A stretch of 64,000 bases of DNA, from contig CAWUIO010000002.1 in assembly GCA_963922455.1 (NCBI GenBank), forward strand, positions 62,001 to 126,000. The letters run 5' to 3'. Positions 25,408 through 35,219 of this stretch are shown here, one piece after another (within the stretch, counting starts at the first letter, position 1; each line of letters starts with the position of its first letter). The position numbers were made by a program, and so were the translations under genes. The DNA comes from CAWUIO01 sp963922455 (GTDB taxonomy: Bacteria > Bacteroidota > Bacteroidia > Cytophagales > Microscillaceae). A model generated the notes under the pieces. That model did no database searches, was not told where the DNA came from, and saw only the letters and a program-made list of their open reading frames with translations.

Positions 25408-26082
25408 GTGAAGCAGTTTTCCATGATCTATCAAGGCCTATTGGGCCTGGCAGTCATCATTTTATTCTTTTTGCATTTTTCTGGCCCATCATCGTCTAAG
25501 TCTAGCCCTGAGACGGAAGCTAATGCATCTAGCGATTCCTTACAAATCGCCGATAGTACAGAAGTTGAAGCCGAAGATGCCCTCAAACCCAAGTCGGCCG
25601 TATCGATGGCTTATGTCAATACCGATTCTCTTTTGCTGCAATATGATTATTATGTAAGAGTAGAGAAGCAATTGACGGCCCGCCGCCGCGCTATGGAAGC
25701 CGATATTCAAAACCGGCAAAATCAGTTGCAAGAAGAGGCCATTCAATTTCAACAGTCCTTACAGACGGGAGCCATGACCGAAGCAACCGCCCGCCAAGCC
25801 CAAGAAGGCCTTATGAAAAAGGAGCAAAACCTGGTTCAGTACGGGCAAGGACTGGAAAAAACGTATATAGAAGAAGAACAAAAGAAAAATGAAGAGCTCA
25901 ACCGTCGAGTCAAAGATTTTGTGGAGCAATACTCCAAGGAAAATGGCTTTGATTTTATTTTCGGTTACTCCCTCAGTACGGTAGCCCAAGGGGTTTTGCA
26001 CGGGGATGTGCGTTACGATATCACCAAGGAAGTACTAGCTGGCTTAAATAAAGCCTACCAAGAAGAGCAGAAAAATCAATAA
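25408..26082 (+). CDS. OmpH/Skp-family periplasmic chaperone-like protein
   Basis: A 224-residue exported protein. An N-terminal hydrophobic segment ('IYQGLLGLAVIILFFLHF') is followed by an acidic linker and then an OmpH/Skp domain: 'AYVNTDSLLLQYDYYVRVEKQLTARRRAMEADIQNRQNQLQEEAIQFQ' is the helical hairpin, and 'ENGFDFIFGYS...VLHGDVRYDITKEVLAGLNKAY' is the trimerisation end. Skp proteins hold unfolded outer-membrane proteins. The gene appears to start with GTG at 25408; ATG at 25423 would shorten the signal. It is followed by a strong terminator. Confidence 0.88.
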   Translation: MKQFSMIYQGLLGLAVIILFFLHFSGPSSSKSSPETEANASSDSLQIADSTEVEAEDALKPKSAVSMAYVNTDSLLLQYDYYVRVEKQLTARRRAMEADIQNRQNQLQEEAIQFQQSLQTGAMTEATARQAQEGLMKKEQNLVQYGQGLEKTYIEEEQKKNEELNRRVKDFVEQYSKENGFDFIFGYSLSTVAQGVLHGDVRYDITKEVLAGLNKAYQEEQKNQ

Positions 26083-26108
26083 TTTATAGAGTCTTGGCTT
26101 TTAGATAC

Positions 26109-26135
26109 AGCCCCTCGGCCAAAGGCCGAGGGGCT
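26109..26135. terminator. Bidirectional rho-independent terminator
   Basis: Twelve-base perfect arms (AGCCCCTCGGCC) around an AAA loop, followed by a run of T. It lies between the convergent stops of the OmpH-like gene and pruA. It is one of the few typical strong terminators in this window. Confidence 0.92.
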
Positions 26136-26141
26136 ATTTTT

Positions 26142-27773
26142 TTATTCAGAATCCATAAACGGATATCGGAAATTCGTAGGGGGTACAAACGTTTCTTTGA
26201 TGGTTCGGGGGCTCACCCAACGCAAGAGGTTCAAAATGGAGCCAGCTTTATCATTGGTACCCGAGGCTCTGGCCCCACCAAAAGGCTGCTGGCCTACCAC
26301 GGCGCCTGTCGGCTTATCGTTGATGTAAAAATTACCAGCCGATTGATTGAGCTTATGGGTAGCCATCTGGATGGCATAGCGGTCTTGAGCAAAAACAGCT
26401 CCTGTAAGCGCATAGGGGGAGGTTTGATCTACCAAATCCAGCGTTTGCTCAAAGTTTTCCTCGTGATACACATAGACGGTAAGCACTGGACCAAAGATTT
26501 CTTCTACCATGGTCTCCGAAAGAGGATCTTGACTTTGTAATACGGTAGGCTCAATGTAATAGCCCACCGAATCGTCGCAATTTCCTCCCGCCACCAGGCT
26601 AACTTGATCATGGGCTTTGGCCCGGTCAATGTACCCTTTGATCTTATTAAAAGCCCGAGCATCAATGACAGCATTGACAAAGTTGCCAAAATCTTCCGGG
26701 TCTCCCATCTTGATTTGCGCAAGATCTTCCAGCATATACTGTTTTACCTCCTCCCACAAGTTGGATGGGATGTAGGCTCGTGAGGCAGCCGAACATTTTT
26801 GCCCTTGAAATTCAAAAGCTCCCCGAATAAGGGCCGTAGCCAAGGCCTTCGGATGGGCCGATTTGTGAGCGATCACAAAGTCTTTCCCTCCCGTTTCGCC
26901 TACAATGCGGGGGTAGGTTTTGTATTTCTCTATATTCTCACCAATCGTTTTCCATAGTTGGCGGAATACGCCGGTACTTCCCGTAAAGTGGAGGCCAGCA
27001 AAATCAGGGTGGGAGAAAACATAATCTCCCAAGACCGGCCCATCCACGTAGATCAAATTAATCACCCCTGCCGGTAAACCAGCCTCAATCAATACGTCCA
27101 TAATAACCTTGGCCGAGTAGATTTGGGTATAAGCCGGTTTCCAAACTACGGTATTTCCCATCAAGGCCGGAGCCGTAGCCAGGTTACCTCCAATGGAAGT
27201 AAAATTAAACGGCGTAATGGCTAATATAAATCCTTCCAAGGGGCGGTGCTCTAAGCGGTTCCACATACCCGGATTGGAGTCGGGCTGCTCTGCGTAGAGC
27301 TGACTCATATAGTAAACATTGTATTTAAAAAAGTCAATCAGCTCACAAGCCGCATCAATTTCGGATTGATAAGCATTTTTAGACTGGGCCAGCATCGTGG
27401 CGGCGTTGATTTGGGCTCTATATGGGCCGGCAATTAGGTCGGCTGCTTTCAAAAAAATGGCAGCTCTTTGTTCCCAATCCATCGCTGCCCAGTCGGCCTT
27501 GGCATTCAGAGCGGCTTGCACTGCTTGTTGCACGTGGCCCTCGTCACCTTCGTGAAAATGACCCAAGGTATGTTGGTGCTTATGGGGGCAGGCAATACGG
27601 GTCCGTTTGTCTGTGGTCACGGCTTCATTGCCAATATACATCGGCACTTCGATCTCCTCGGCCGACATAGCCTTCATAGTTTGTTGTAATTCAGCCCGTT
27701 CGGGTGTACCGGGAGCATAGCTCAACACAGGTTCGTTGATGGGGTAGGGTATGTTAAAAAATCCTTTGCTCAT
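26142..27773 (-). CDS. pruA: L-glutamate gamma-semialdehyde dehydrogenase
   Basis: Oxidises glutamate semialdehyde (1-pyrroline-5-carboxylate) to glutamate with NAD, the last step of proline and arginine breakdown. The 543-residue length and the sequence 'IACPHKHQHTLGHFHEGDEGHVQQAV...PLEGFILAITPFNFTSIGGNLATAPALMGNTVVWKPA' match the Bacteroidota/eukaryote-type single-domain enzyme. The catalytic Glu is in 'VGETGGKDF' and the catalytic Cys in 'FQGQKCSAASRAY'. There is no proline dehydrogenase next to it. Confidence 0.96.
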   Translation of the reverse strand: MSKGFFNIPYPINEPVLSYAPGTPERAELQQTMKAMSAEEIEVPMYIGNEAVTTDKRTRIACPHKHQHTLGHFHEGDEGHVQQAVQAALNAKADWAAMDWEQRAAIFLKAADLIAGPYRAQINAATMLAQSKNAYQSEIDAACELIDFFKYNVYYMSQLYAEQPDSNPGMWNRLEHRPLEGFILAITPFNFTSIGGNLATAPALMGNTVVWKPAYTQIYSAKVIMDVLIEAGLPAGVINLIYVDGPVLGDYVFSHPDFAGLHFTGSTGVFRQLWKTIGENIEKYKTYPRIVGETGGKDFVIAHKSAHPKALATALIRGAFEFQGQKCSAASRAYIPSNLWEEVKQYMLEDLAQIKMGDPEDFGNFVNAVIDARAFNKIKGYIDRAKAHDQVSLVAGGNCDDSVGYYIEPTVLQSQDPLSETMVEEIFGPVLTVYVYHEENFEQTLDLVDQTSPYALTGAVFAQDRYAIQMATHKLNQSAGNFYINDKPTGAVVGQQPFGGARASGTNDKAGSILNLLRWVSPRTIKETFVPPTNFRYPFMDSE

Positions 27774-27875
27774 GTTCTTGTTTATAATTTAACTGGAGTA
27801 AGTACAAAATTGCCTATTTTTCGGCGAAAGATTAAAGACATATCAGGTATTTTTTACCAAACCATGTTTTTTTAC

Positions 27876-28004
27876 GGGGCTTACCCGCACCTTACCCAAA
27901 AGGAGTAGATTGTACAAACCTGCCGGTGCGGGTCGGGCTCTCGCTACTCGCCGGCCCACCCACCACCAGCGGCGGGCTCAAACAGGCCGCTCCATCCCTA
28001 AGCC
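27876..28004 (+). repeat. Dispersed structured repeat, copy 7 (subtype B)
   Basis: A 129-bp element. Ends GGCTT/AAGCC pair. Hairpin arms are CCCGCACC and GGTGCGGG. Stem 2 is CGCCG/CGGCG. It lies between two divergent gene starts with no upstream stop codon nearby, an exception to the family's usual position. Confidence 0.92.
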
Positions 28005-28671
28005 TAATCTTTCTACAGTAATTTTTCACGTAAAAATTAGGAATTTCAAATTTTATTTAAAGAACTGATTATTAGCAAATTAACTTTTTTTTCTAGTTTT
28101 TTGGAAAAACATCTAGCGCTTAAATCAGCCTTTTGGTTTCAAAAAAACGGAAACTGTTCGTCGTGCAGGATCTTTTTTGGAGCAAATTTGAGGAAAATAT
28201 CTAGAATCCGAGGTTCAGGACAGTCTTTGGGGGGAGATTCCAGACAAATTCCTCCCCAAGGGTTCAGGCTTTTTCTGGAATGATAAGGTGTTTTTGATTA
28301 AAAAAGTCCTTTGCGAGCACCTGTAATAAGTTTAATATATGCAAACTTTTGACCGTTTATTTACTGTAGGAAGATTAGCTAAGCCAATGCCCGCTGTCAA
28401 CTTATGTGATGCATACTATTCTGGCGAGAAAGGGTTTGAGTTTAGTTTTTGGCAGTGAAAAGGGCCCGGACAACGTGGAAATACGGGGTTTTGATGAAGT
28501 CAGGTTCCCGTATTGTCGTGTTAACGTGGCTCTGCTTGCTCAAGAGGATTACAGGGAAACCGTTTCTAAGCCCGAAGCAGGCAAAAGAAAATGCTTAGCG
28601 TTCACTTCCTTCAAATTGCCCGGGTTTTCTGACATTTGAGCCTTCCCCGGCGCTAAAATTGCTTGGGAAAG
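28005..28671. other. Large gene-poor intergenic region with inverted repeats
   Basis: About 670 bases without a convincing gene. ATTCCAG at 28237-28243 pairs with CTGGAAT at 28275-28281, and a CTTTGGGG/CCCCAAG-type pairing lies across the same spot. A 77-codon open frame at 28406-28639 has no ribosome site and no recognised family. This may be an eroded element or an unknown RNA. Confidence 0.4.
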
Positions 28672-28700
28672 TTGATATAATGACAAATTTTAGTACCTTG
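28672..28700 (+). promoter_or_regulatory. Candidate Bacteroidota promoter of the DUF697 gene
   Basis: TTG at 28672-28674 and TACCTTG at 28694-28700, 19 bases apart, 38 bases before the ATG. Both fit the TTG/TAnnTTTG promoter form of this phylum except one base missing from the -7 box. Confidence 0.45.
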
Positions 28701-28737
28701 CAATACAAGTATATTACCCAATCAAACAAACAATAGG

Positions 28738-29388
28738 ATGAGTAAAAAGTCTCGTATGGCAGATGAAGTCGTTGATAGCCACGTATTATGGGCAATGGGA
28801 GCCGGGGCCATTCCCCTACCTATCCTGGATATTGCTGCCGTTACGGCCATTCAGCTGAATATGTTCAAAGAGCTGTGCATGATCTATGATGTAGATTATA
28901 ACGAGTCTTTTGGAAAGAACCTCATAAGCTCAATTGCCGGGGCTTCCTTAGCCAAATTGGGAGCCAGTTTCCTAAAATCTATTCCCGGATTAGGTTCTCT
29001 TTTAGGAGGGGTACCCATGGTCGTACTTTCCGGGGCATCTACCTATGGTATAGGCCAGGTATTCAAGCAACACCTGGAGATTGGCGGCATGATGTCCACG
29101 TTTAGTTTTGAAAATGCGCAGAAAGTATATAATGAAGCCTACGAAAGAGGCATGAGCTATGTAGAAGAGCTTCGCAAAAAAGCTACCGGAGAGACCACTT
29201 CAAAACCAGAACCTCCTCAAAATGAAGAGACTGCCAGTGCAAATAATGGCAAGACCCAAGCCGAGGAGACCAATACCGACCAAGATATCTTTAAGAAGTT
29301 AGAGATGCTAGCCGAGCTCCGTGAAAAAGGGATACTTACCGAAGAAGAATTTCAGCAAAAAAAATCTAAACTGCTAGAAGAAATCTAG
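28738..29388 (+). CDS. DUF697-like membrane protein with C-terminal SHOCT segment
   Basis: A 216-residue protein. The N-terminal 140 residues hold the DUF697-type hydrophobic helices ('GAGAIPLPILDIAAVTAIQLNMFKELCMIYDV' and 'SIPGLGSLLGGVPMVVLSGASTYGIGQVFKQHL'). A polar Glu/Thr-rich linker follows (about 145-180). The end, 'DIFKKLEMLAELREKGILTEEEFQQKKSKLLEEI', is a typical SHOCT oligomerisation motif. Function is unknown. It lies 199 bases ahead of the giant DUF445 gene in the same direction. Confidence 0.85.
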   Translation: MSKKSRMADEVVDSHVLWAMGAGAIPLPILDIAAVTAIQLNMFKELCMIYDVDYNESFGKNLISSIAGASLAKLGASFLKSIPGLGSLLGGVPMVVLSGASTYGIGQVFKQHLEIGGMMSTFSFENAQKVYNEAYERGMSYVEELRKKATGETTSKPEPPQNEETASANNGKTQAEETNTDQDIFKKLEMLAELREKGILTEEEFQQKKSKLLEEI

Positions 29389-29587
29389 ATAAGCTCCTCC
29401 AAATAAGGTGCTAGCCAATAATTCCCTCCACGAAAGGTCTTTTTATAAAAGAAATTTGTGGGGGGAAATTAATTTTAACCCTATCTTGATCTTTTGAATT
29501 ATTTACTTGGAGTTTCGGTTTAAGGATAACTAAACGCTTGGCTACTCAATACCAAGCCTTGCCTATACAAGAGGCTATTAAAGCGCT

Positions 29588-32500
29588 ATGCTAGGAAATT
29601 TAATCGCAAAAATACTCTCTGGATCAGCGGTCGGATATATCACCAATTATCTGGCTATCCAAATGTTATTTCAAGAGTATTTTAAAATTCGTTTGGGCTC
29701 TCGTAGCCTTCCTGGATTAGGAGGGGTAATTATTAAAGAAAGAGCCGAGTTTGAAAGCCAAATATCCCACCTGGTAGAACGCGACGTGATCCATCATCGG
29801 GCCTTAGAGGAGCAAATTCGTAAACCCGAATTTGGCCAGATCCTAGCCAAAATGATCGAGGGTTTTCTGGAAATCCAACTAATGCAAAGTTTGGGCGATG
29901 ATAAGGTCTTAGAAGATATTCCAGGATTAGACCAAACCTACCGCAAGCTTAAAGAAGCAATGGCCCCTTTCTTGGCAAAATTCTCCAAAGAATTGATCGA
30001 GGCAAGCCTGCCAGACATCATGGACCACCGCGATGCATTACTCCACCCCCTACAAAACTTCTTAGAAGTGAGTCTCCAAAAGAGTGGAGAAGGAATAGCC
30101 AGTACAGATTTTGCCAATTGGCACTCCCTTTGGCAATCCTGGATGGAACTATGCCCCCAGGATGTTTTGGGTGAGGCCTTTGTACGAGGTTTAGATAAGG
30201 GCCAGCAAAGTTTTTTTAAAAACTTCCACGAGAACCTTCGCCACAATTACGATGCAAGCCTCAAGCAGCTTATAGAGAAGGCCCATGATGCCTTAGACCT
30301 GAGACAACTGTGTCATAACATTGCCGAAGCCTTGGCCCAGAAAAATCTAAAAGACATCTTTGGTGAGCAAAACCTGCACGCTTTACCTGAAGGTATTTTA
30401 CAAGAAGTTCAGGCCTTGCTCGACTCAGAGGTAGGAGAAGATGTCGTAAGAATTTTACTCAAATATTTGCTTAATGTACTGCACGAAGAAGATTCTTCTC
30501 TATTTGAGTTAATCAGCGATGATTTGAAGTTAAGGCTGGAGGCTTTTATCGCCGATCAATTACCAGATTTGATGGAGACGCTCATCCAGTGGATTCGGGA
30601 GCGAAAATTCAAGTTGGAACTTCTCATTGATAAGGCTTTTGAGGCAAATGCTAATAACTTTGGCCGCTTCCTTGTGCAATTGCTTATTGGAAGCGTCGGC
30701 AAATATGTGGGTATCGAGAAAAAACTGATCGGGGAGATTGAAAAGCGAGACCCCAAAGAATTATCCCAGCAACTGAGCGATCAGCTCAACACTTTTTTGC
30801 AAGAAAACTCGATCGGGGAGATCATCCAGCGCTTTGATAGCCAAAAAATAGTAGATTCGGTCAGCCCCATACTTTTAAACAGTATCCGGGAGACCTTGCC
30901 CGGAGTAAAAACCTTAAACCTCTCCGGCATCCTTAACCAGCCCCTAGGCAGTTGGATTTCGGCCGAAAGACTGGACCAAGCCTTGTGGAACCAGGTTGAA
31001 AAATTACTGCGTACCGACTGGAAAGAAAAGTGGCTCTATCAGGAAAGTAGTAGCCGTTTCCTTAGAGATTTTCTTCATAAGCAAATTCATATTTACGCCA
31101 CCAAACCTCTCAAGGAGAGCCTGGGAGAAGATGCCTCCAAGCTTTCGCTAAGTCTCCAAAAACGGGCCGCGCAATATCTACAGGATGAAAAAGAATCCAT
31201 CAGCCGGTATTTACTAAAAGAAGCTAGCCAGTATTTGCAAACGCGTTTCTCAGCAAGTGAGCAAGAAGTTTTACTCGAACAGTTACCCGAGTTGAATGCT
31301 TGGCTCTTGCTGCAATTAGATGAACAATGGGAATCGCTACAAAATAAGGCAGTCAAAGAGCTCATTGAATCGGTCCCTCGAGCCGAAAATTGGGAGAATA
31401 GACTTTCAGATACCTTAAAAGCCTATCTTATAGACAATCTTCCCGATTTGATGAAAGGGAGGGTTGAGGCTTTGGTACAAGACAACCTCGCTAAACAGCC
31501 GGATACGAAATTGCGGGATATGGTGCACAAGGCCATGGGGGAAGAACTGAAACCTCTGAGTTATTTTGGAGCCATTTTAGGTACGATTGCGGCTATTTTA
31601 ATTTGGGTTTTCCCTCCGGTTTCGGATACAGCCAGTAATTTTATTATTTCAGGTTTGGCCTTTGGGATAACGGGCTGGGCCACCAATTGGCTGGCGATTC
31701 GCATGCTGTTCCGGCCTTACAATCCGGTGATGGTTTTGGGGGGCAAAGTTCGTTTGCCCTTTACCCCAGGGGTAGTAGCCCGTTACAAAGCCCGTTTTGC
31801 CAAAAGTATGGGGCGTTTTATTGGGGACCGACTGCTAAATGAAGAAAACCTCCGGCAATCATTTTCTCGTAAACGAGAGGATTTGGAAGCAAGAATCAAA
31901 ACCGAGTTCCGAGAAAATGATTTTCAAAAGCTAAAGGATTTGCTCCATCAACAAGAAGGGCGCTTGAGTACCTGGGCCCAAGAAAAAAGCATGGATTTTC
32001 TAAGATCAGATTTAGAGAAAGAAGATGGTAAAATAGCGCTTGCCCTTAAGAAATACCTTAAAAACCCTCCTCTCGATAAAATAGAACCCAGCCTTCTTGC
32101 CGAACAGCTCCTGCACTTAGTCCAAGATCCTGAACAAGTGCAAGCTTTACTTAGCCATCTTCTTGAGCCGCTGCTTAAAAAAGATGCCGCATTAGAAGAT
32201 TGGATGCCAGAAAGACTCCAAGAAAACCTGCAAATTCGTCTTCAGAGCCTCTTGCTCAAAGAAGGTGACAAGCTAATCAGACAACTAGATCGTGATCATA
32301 TCATGGACTGGATAAAAGCGTCTAGCTTGATAGAAAAAATGGAAGAATGGTTACAACAGAATATCAAGTGGATTCTCAACCTACAACAAGAACACGATTT
32401 AAAAGAACGTATTTTTGCCTTCATCACAGAAAAACTTAAAAGCCAAGCAGTACAAGATCAAGTTTTTGATGCAATCAATGGGCCTTTAAGCAAGGAGTTT

Positions 32501-33730
32501 GGTCAAGAAAAACCCCTCAAAGAGCTTTTTGGGGGACGTTGGATACCCGTTTTGGAAAGTAACCTAAACCGGATCTTAGAAGGCATCATCCATATTGCCG
32601 TACAGTATCTCAAAGACAACCGAGACTCCATAGCGGATAAGGTATACCAGGATGCCGCCAATCAATCCAGTTTGGCCTGGACCTTTAAAAATGCCATTAA
32701 AGGAGGTACCTACGAATTGATAGACCACGGCATTCCCGAGTTTTTGTCGGAAGAATTGGATAGCCTACAGGGGATGATCCGGACTAAAATCAAAAGTTTA
32801 GAAGAACAACCCTTGGTCACCAATCAATTGATTGCTTTAAACCATGAAAATCTAAGACTACGGATCGGCAATATTTTAGAAAACTTCCAATTGCAACGCA
32901 AAGTCCGCCAATTGACGAACCTTCTTTTGGAGGAACGGATATTTGCTATGCCCCTCAAGCGTTTTATCCGGGATGATGCCTCCACGCTTTTGGAGAATAT
33001 TAGCAATTTCTTAGACCCCGAACTAGAGCTCATCCGGTCGCACGGTTTAGAAAAAATACATACAGAGGCCGTACAGGCAGAATTAATTGCCCCACTCTCC
33101 AAGGTCTTGTGGCAGATTTTGTCACAATACGCGAAGAGTTTACGGCCCTCGAGTTTTGAGCCTTACTTCCCTCCCCATTATGTAGAAATACTAAGCCAGA
33201 ATCTGCACCGGCATATGGTACTTGCCCCCGCGTTCCAAGATTTTTTAATTGAATTAATGCCGCAAACCTTGGACATAGCTCAGGCCGCAGCCGCCGAACC
33301 GGGAGCCCACTTGGATGCTTGGAATGCCCAATTAAGAAAGGTTTTGCTGCTATGCTTGGAAAAGCACCAAGAGTCCATCCAGCATAATTTATCGGAGCTA
33401 GTAGGCAAGGGCTTACAAAAATTGCCCGAGGCCTTGGCACCCGAAGCCCTAGACTCCTTTATGGATACCCTGAGTCAAGCGGCATTTAATACTTTAGAAA
33501 CACATCTTTTGGATTTGATACACTCGATTAGCTTCAAAGAAATTGTGGTCCGAGAGATTGCCCAGATGCACGCCCAGCAATTGGAGAAGCTATTTTATGG
33601 CTTTGCCCGGAAGTATTTTAAATATCTAATTGGCTATGGTTTTGCCTTCGGGCTTATCCTGGGCATATTAATTGACTACGTTGTTTATCAACTGATTAGC
33701 CAGATTGGTATTTTCAAAGTGGGCCCATAA
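29588..33730 (+). CDS. Giant protein with two DUF445 modules
   Basis: A 1380-residue protein, about three times the usual 400-residue DUF445 length. The family motif appears twice: 'GSAVGYITNYLAIQMLFQEY' near residue 11 and 'GLAFGITGWATNWLAIRMLFRPYNP' near residue 690. Hydrophobic segments lie at the N-terminus, in the centre ('YFGAILGTIAAILIWVFPPV') and at the C-terminus ('YLIGYGFAFGLILGILIDYVVYQLI'). Between them are long helical arms with repeated 'F..L..L...L' patterns. DUF445 proteins are membrane proteins of unknown function. The layout suggests two membrane-tethered helical rods in one chain. Confidence 0.88.
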   Translation: MLGNLIAKILSGSAVGYITNYLAIQMLFQEYFKIRLGSRSLPGLGGVIIKERAEFESQISHLVERDVIHHRALEEQIRKPEFGQILAKMIEGFLEIQLMQSLGDDKVLEDIPGLDQTYRKLKEAMAPFLAKFSKELIEASLPDIMDHRDALLHPLQNFLEVSLQKSGEGIASTDFANWHSLWQSWMELCPQDVLGEAFVRGLDKGQQSFFKNFHENLRHNYDASLKQLIEKAHDALDLRQLCHNIAEALAQKNLKDIFGEQNLHALPEGILQEVQALLDSEVGEDVVRILLKYLLNVLHEEDSSLFELISDDLKLRLEAFIADQLPDLMETLIQWIRERKFKLELLIDKAFEANANNFGRFLVQLLIGSVGKYVGIEKKLIGEIEKRDPKELSQQLSDQLNTFLQENSIGEIIQRFDSQKIVDSVSPILLNSIRETLPGVKTLNLSGILNQPLGSWISAERLDQALWNQVEKLLRTDWKEKWLYQESSSRFLRDFLHKQIHIYATKPLKESLGEDASKLSLSLQKRAAQYLQDEKESISRYLLKEASQYLQTRFSASEQEVLLEQLPELNAWLLLQLDEQWESLQNKAVKELIESVPRAENWENRLSDTLKAYLIDNLPDLMKGRVEALVQDNLAKQPDTKLRDMVHKAMGEELKPLSYFGAILGTIAAILIWVFPPVSDTASNFIISGLAFGITGWATNWLAIRMLFRPYNPVMVLGGKVRLPFTPGVVARYKARFAKSMGRFIGDRLLNEENLRQSFSRKREDLEARIKTEFRENDFQKLKDLLHQQEGRLSTWAQEKSMDFLRSDLEKEDGKIALALKKYLKNPPLDKIEPSLLAEQLLHLVQDPEQVQALLSHLLEPLLKKDAALEDWMPERLQENLQIRLQSLLLKEGDKLIRQLDRDHIMDWIKASSLIEKMEEWLQQNIKWILNLQQEHDLKERIFAFITEKLKSQAVQDQVFDAINGPLSKEFGQEKPLKELFGGRWIPVLESNLNRILEGIIHIAVQYLKDNRDSIADKVYQDAANQSSLAWTFKNAIKGGTYELIDHGIPEFLSEELDSLQGMIRTKIKSLEEQPLVTNQLIALNHENLRLRIGNILENFQLQRKVRQLTNLLLEERIFAMPLKRFIRDDASTLLENISNFLDPELELIRSHGLEKIHTEAVQAELIAPLSKVLWQILSQYAKSLRPSSFEPYFPPHYVEILSQNLHRHMVLAPAFQDFLIELMPQTLDIAQAAAAEPGAHLDAWNAQLRKVLLLCLEKHQESIQHNLSELVGKGLQKLPEALAPEALDSFMDTLSQAAFNTLETHLLDLIHSISFKEIVVREIAQMHAQQLEKLFYGFARKYFKYLIGYGFAFGLILGILIDYVVYQLISQIGIFKVGP

Positions 33731-33779
33731 ATTGATATTTTGAAGAATTATGCCTAAATTTCTTTCAAAGTAAAGGTTT

Positions 33780-34439
33780 ATGATACGTTTTAGACCTCGT
33801 TTTGCAACCAAGTTATTCGTGTTTTCAGGTATTGCTCTAGCTAGTGTTTTGGGCCTTGTCTTAGCCAGTGATTGGTGGATTGAATTAAGTGTACACTCTT
33901 GGGTGTACAGCAACGTTCAAGATGTGCCTCACAATCGGGTTGGACTGGTACTGGGTACCAGTAAAAAACTACGCAACGGACATACCAATTACTATTTTAA
34001 GTATCGCATGGATGCGGCCGAAGCTCTTTACAGGGCAGGCAAGATTGATTACATTTTAGTGAGTGGTGATAACGGTACCCTCAGCTACAATGAACCACGC
34101 GATATGAAAAAAGCGCTGGTCGCCAGAGGTATTCCTGATGAAGCCATCTATTTAGATTATGCCGGGTTTCGCACCCTAGACTCGGTTATTCGGGGTTTGA
34201 AGATCTTTGGCCAAAAATCCATCACCATCATTTCTCAAGAATTTCACAACAAGCGGGCCATTTACATTGCGCGAAAGCACGGAATTAAGGCTATTGGCTA
34301 CAATGCCCGAGATGTTAATGTACAAGATGGCCTAAAAATCCAACTCCGCGAAAAACTAGCCAGAGTCCTGGTTTTTATTGACCTCTATATTTTGGATACC
34401 CGTCCCAAGTTTTTAGGGGAGAAGATTAAGATTGGTTAG
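33780..34439 (+). CDS. SanA/YdcF-family (DUF218) envelope protein
   Basis: A 219-residue protein with one N-terminal transmembrane anchor and a DUF218 domain: 'VGLVLGTSKKLRNGHTNYYFKYRMDAAEALYRAGKIDYILVSGDNGTLSYNEPRDMKKALVARGIPDEAIYLDYAGFRTLDSVIRG'. This is closest to SanA, which keeps the envelope closed to vancomycin and detergents at high temperature in enterobacteria. The enzymatic role is not known. It starts 49 bases after the DUF445 gene and may share its transcript. Its stop faces that of the FkbM gene 6 bases away. Confidence 0.9.
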   Translation: MIRFRPRFATKLFVFSGIALASVLGLVLASDWWIELSVHSWVYSNVQDVPHNRVGLVLGTSKKLRNGHTNYYFKYRMDAAEALYRAGKIDYILVSGDNGTLSYNEPRDMKKALVARGIPDEAIYLDYAGFRTLDSVIRGLKIFGQKSITIISQEFHNKRAIYIARKHGIKAIGYNARDVNVQDGLKIQLREKLARVLVFIDLYILDTRPKFLGEKIKIG

Positions 34440-34445
34440 GCTCTT

Positions 34446-35219
34446 TTAAGCGTTTCCCTTCACCAGGGAAAAGTATCGGAAACGGTCTTTATAAATGACC
34501 CGGTATCCGTGCGATTCCAGTTTTTGGAGAGAGTGTTTAATGCGTAATAAGTTTTGATACGTGGAGCGCTCTTGCTCAAAATGATACTCTAGGTAGATGG
34601 TGCGTATATCGAGGTTTTCTTCCAAGATATTGTCTACTACTTCATATTCTGCCCCTTCTATATCCAGCTTAAAGAAATCAATATGCTCGTGCCCTAGTTC
34701 ACGCATACACGTAGACAATTTTCGGGCATCTACCTCAATATAATTTTCTTTGGACCTAGCCCGGGTAATAGAGTGGGAAATAAAGTGTTCTTCTTCAGGT
34801 TGGTAAAAACGAATGGAAGTATCTTCCTTCCACAAGGCTTGGGGGATAAAGGTAATCTTTTCCAGGATTTGGGGAGTTGCTTGATATGGGCTTTTCTCGG
34901 CCGAATAAAATTCCTCCCCTTTCTCTACGTGGGCTTTAAGCTGCTCAAAATGTTGTATGGAGCCAGGAGTTGGGTCAAAGATGTACACTTTACACTGGTA
35001 TTTACGGACAATCTCAATATCAAAATGTAAATCGAGTCCTGCGCCAACCGAGTAAATAATGGAATGCGCACCTATATGATTATGGGGAGCTATGGCAAAA
35101 CCATAATCTGTACCAATTTTTTCAACACCCTGGGGAGGCGTTTGCACTTTCAAGGGGTGGTTTAGCTTAAAATAATTTTTGATCAGGAAGTTCTTTCCTA
35201 GAGTGAAGATATTATTCAT
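34446..35219 (-). CDS. FkbM-family methyltransferase
   Basis: A 257-residue protein from the Met at 35219; the open frame continues 17 codons upstream. It has a S-adenosylmethionine-binding fold: 'IIYSVGAGLDLHFDIEIVRKYQCKVYIFDPTPGSIQHFEQLK' is motif I plus the acidic cofactor loop, and 'HIDFFKLDIEGAEYEVVDNIL' is the FkbM signature. Such enzymes O-methylate sugars or small molecules. No glycan cluster surrounds it, so the acceptor is unknown. Confidence 0.88.
   Translation of the reverse strand: MNNIFTLGKNFLIKNYFKLNHPLKVQTPPQGVEKIGTDYGFAIAPHNHIGAHSIIYSVGAGLDLHFDIEIVRKYQCKVYIFDPTPGSIQHFEQLKAHVEKGEEFYSAEKSPYQATPQILEKITFIPQALWKEDTSIRFYQPEEEHFISHSITRARSKENYIEVDARKLSTCMRELGHEHIDFFKLDIEGAEYEVVDNILEENLDIRTIYLEYHFEQERSTYQNLLRIKHSLQKLESHGYRVIYKDRFRYFSLVKGNA

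Noticed and set aside
28406..28639. 77-codon plus-strand open frame
   Set aside because: It begins without a ribosome site in a region of inverted repeats and resembles no family I know.
29938..33440. Several 90-136-codon antisense frames inside the DUF445 gene
   Set aside because: The sense frame has clear family motifs throughout; the antisense frames are shadows with biased composition.
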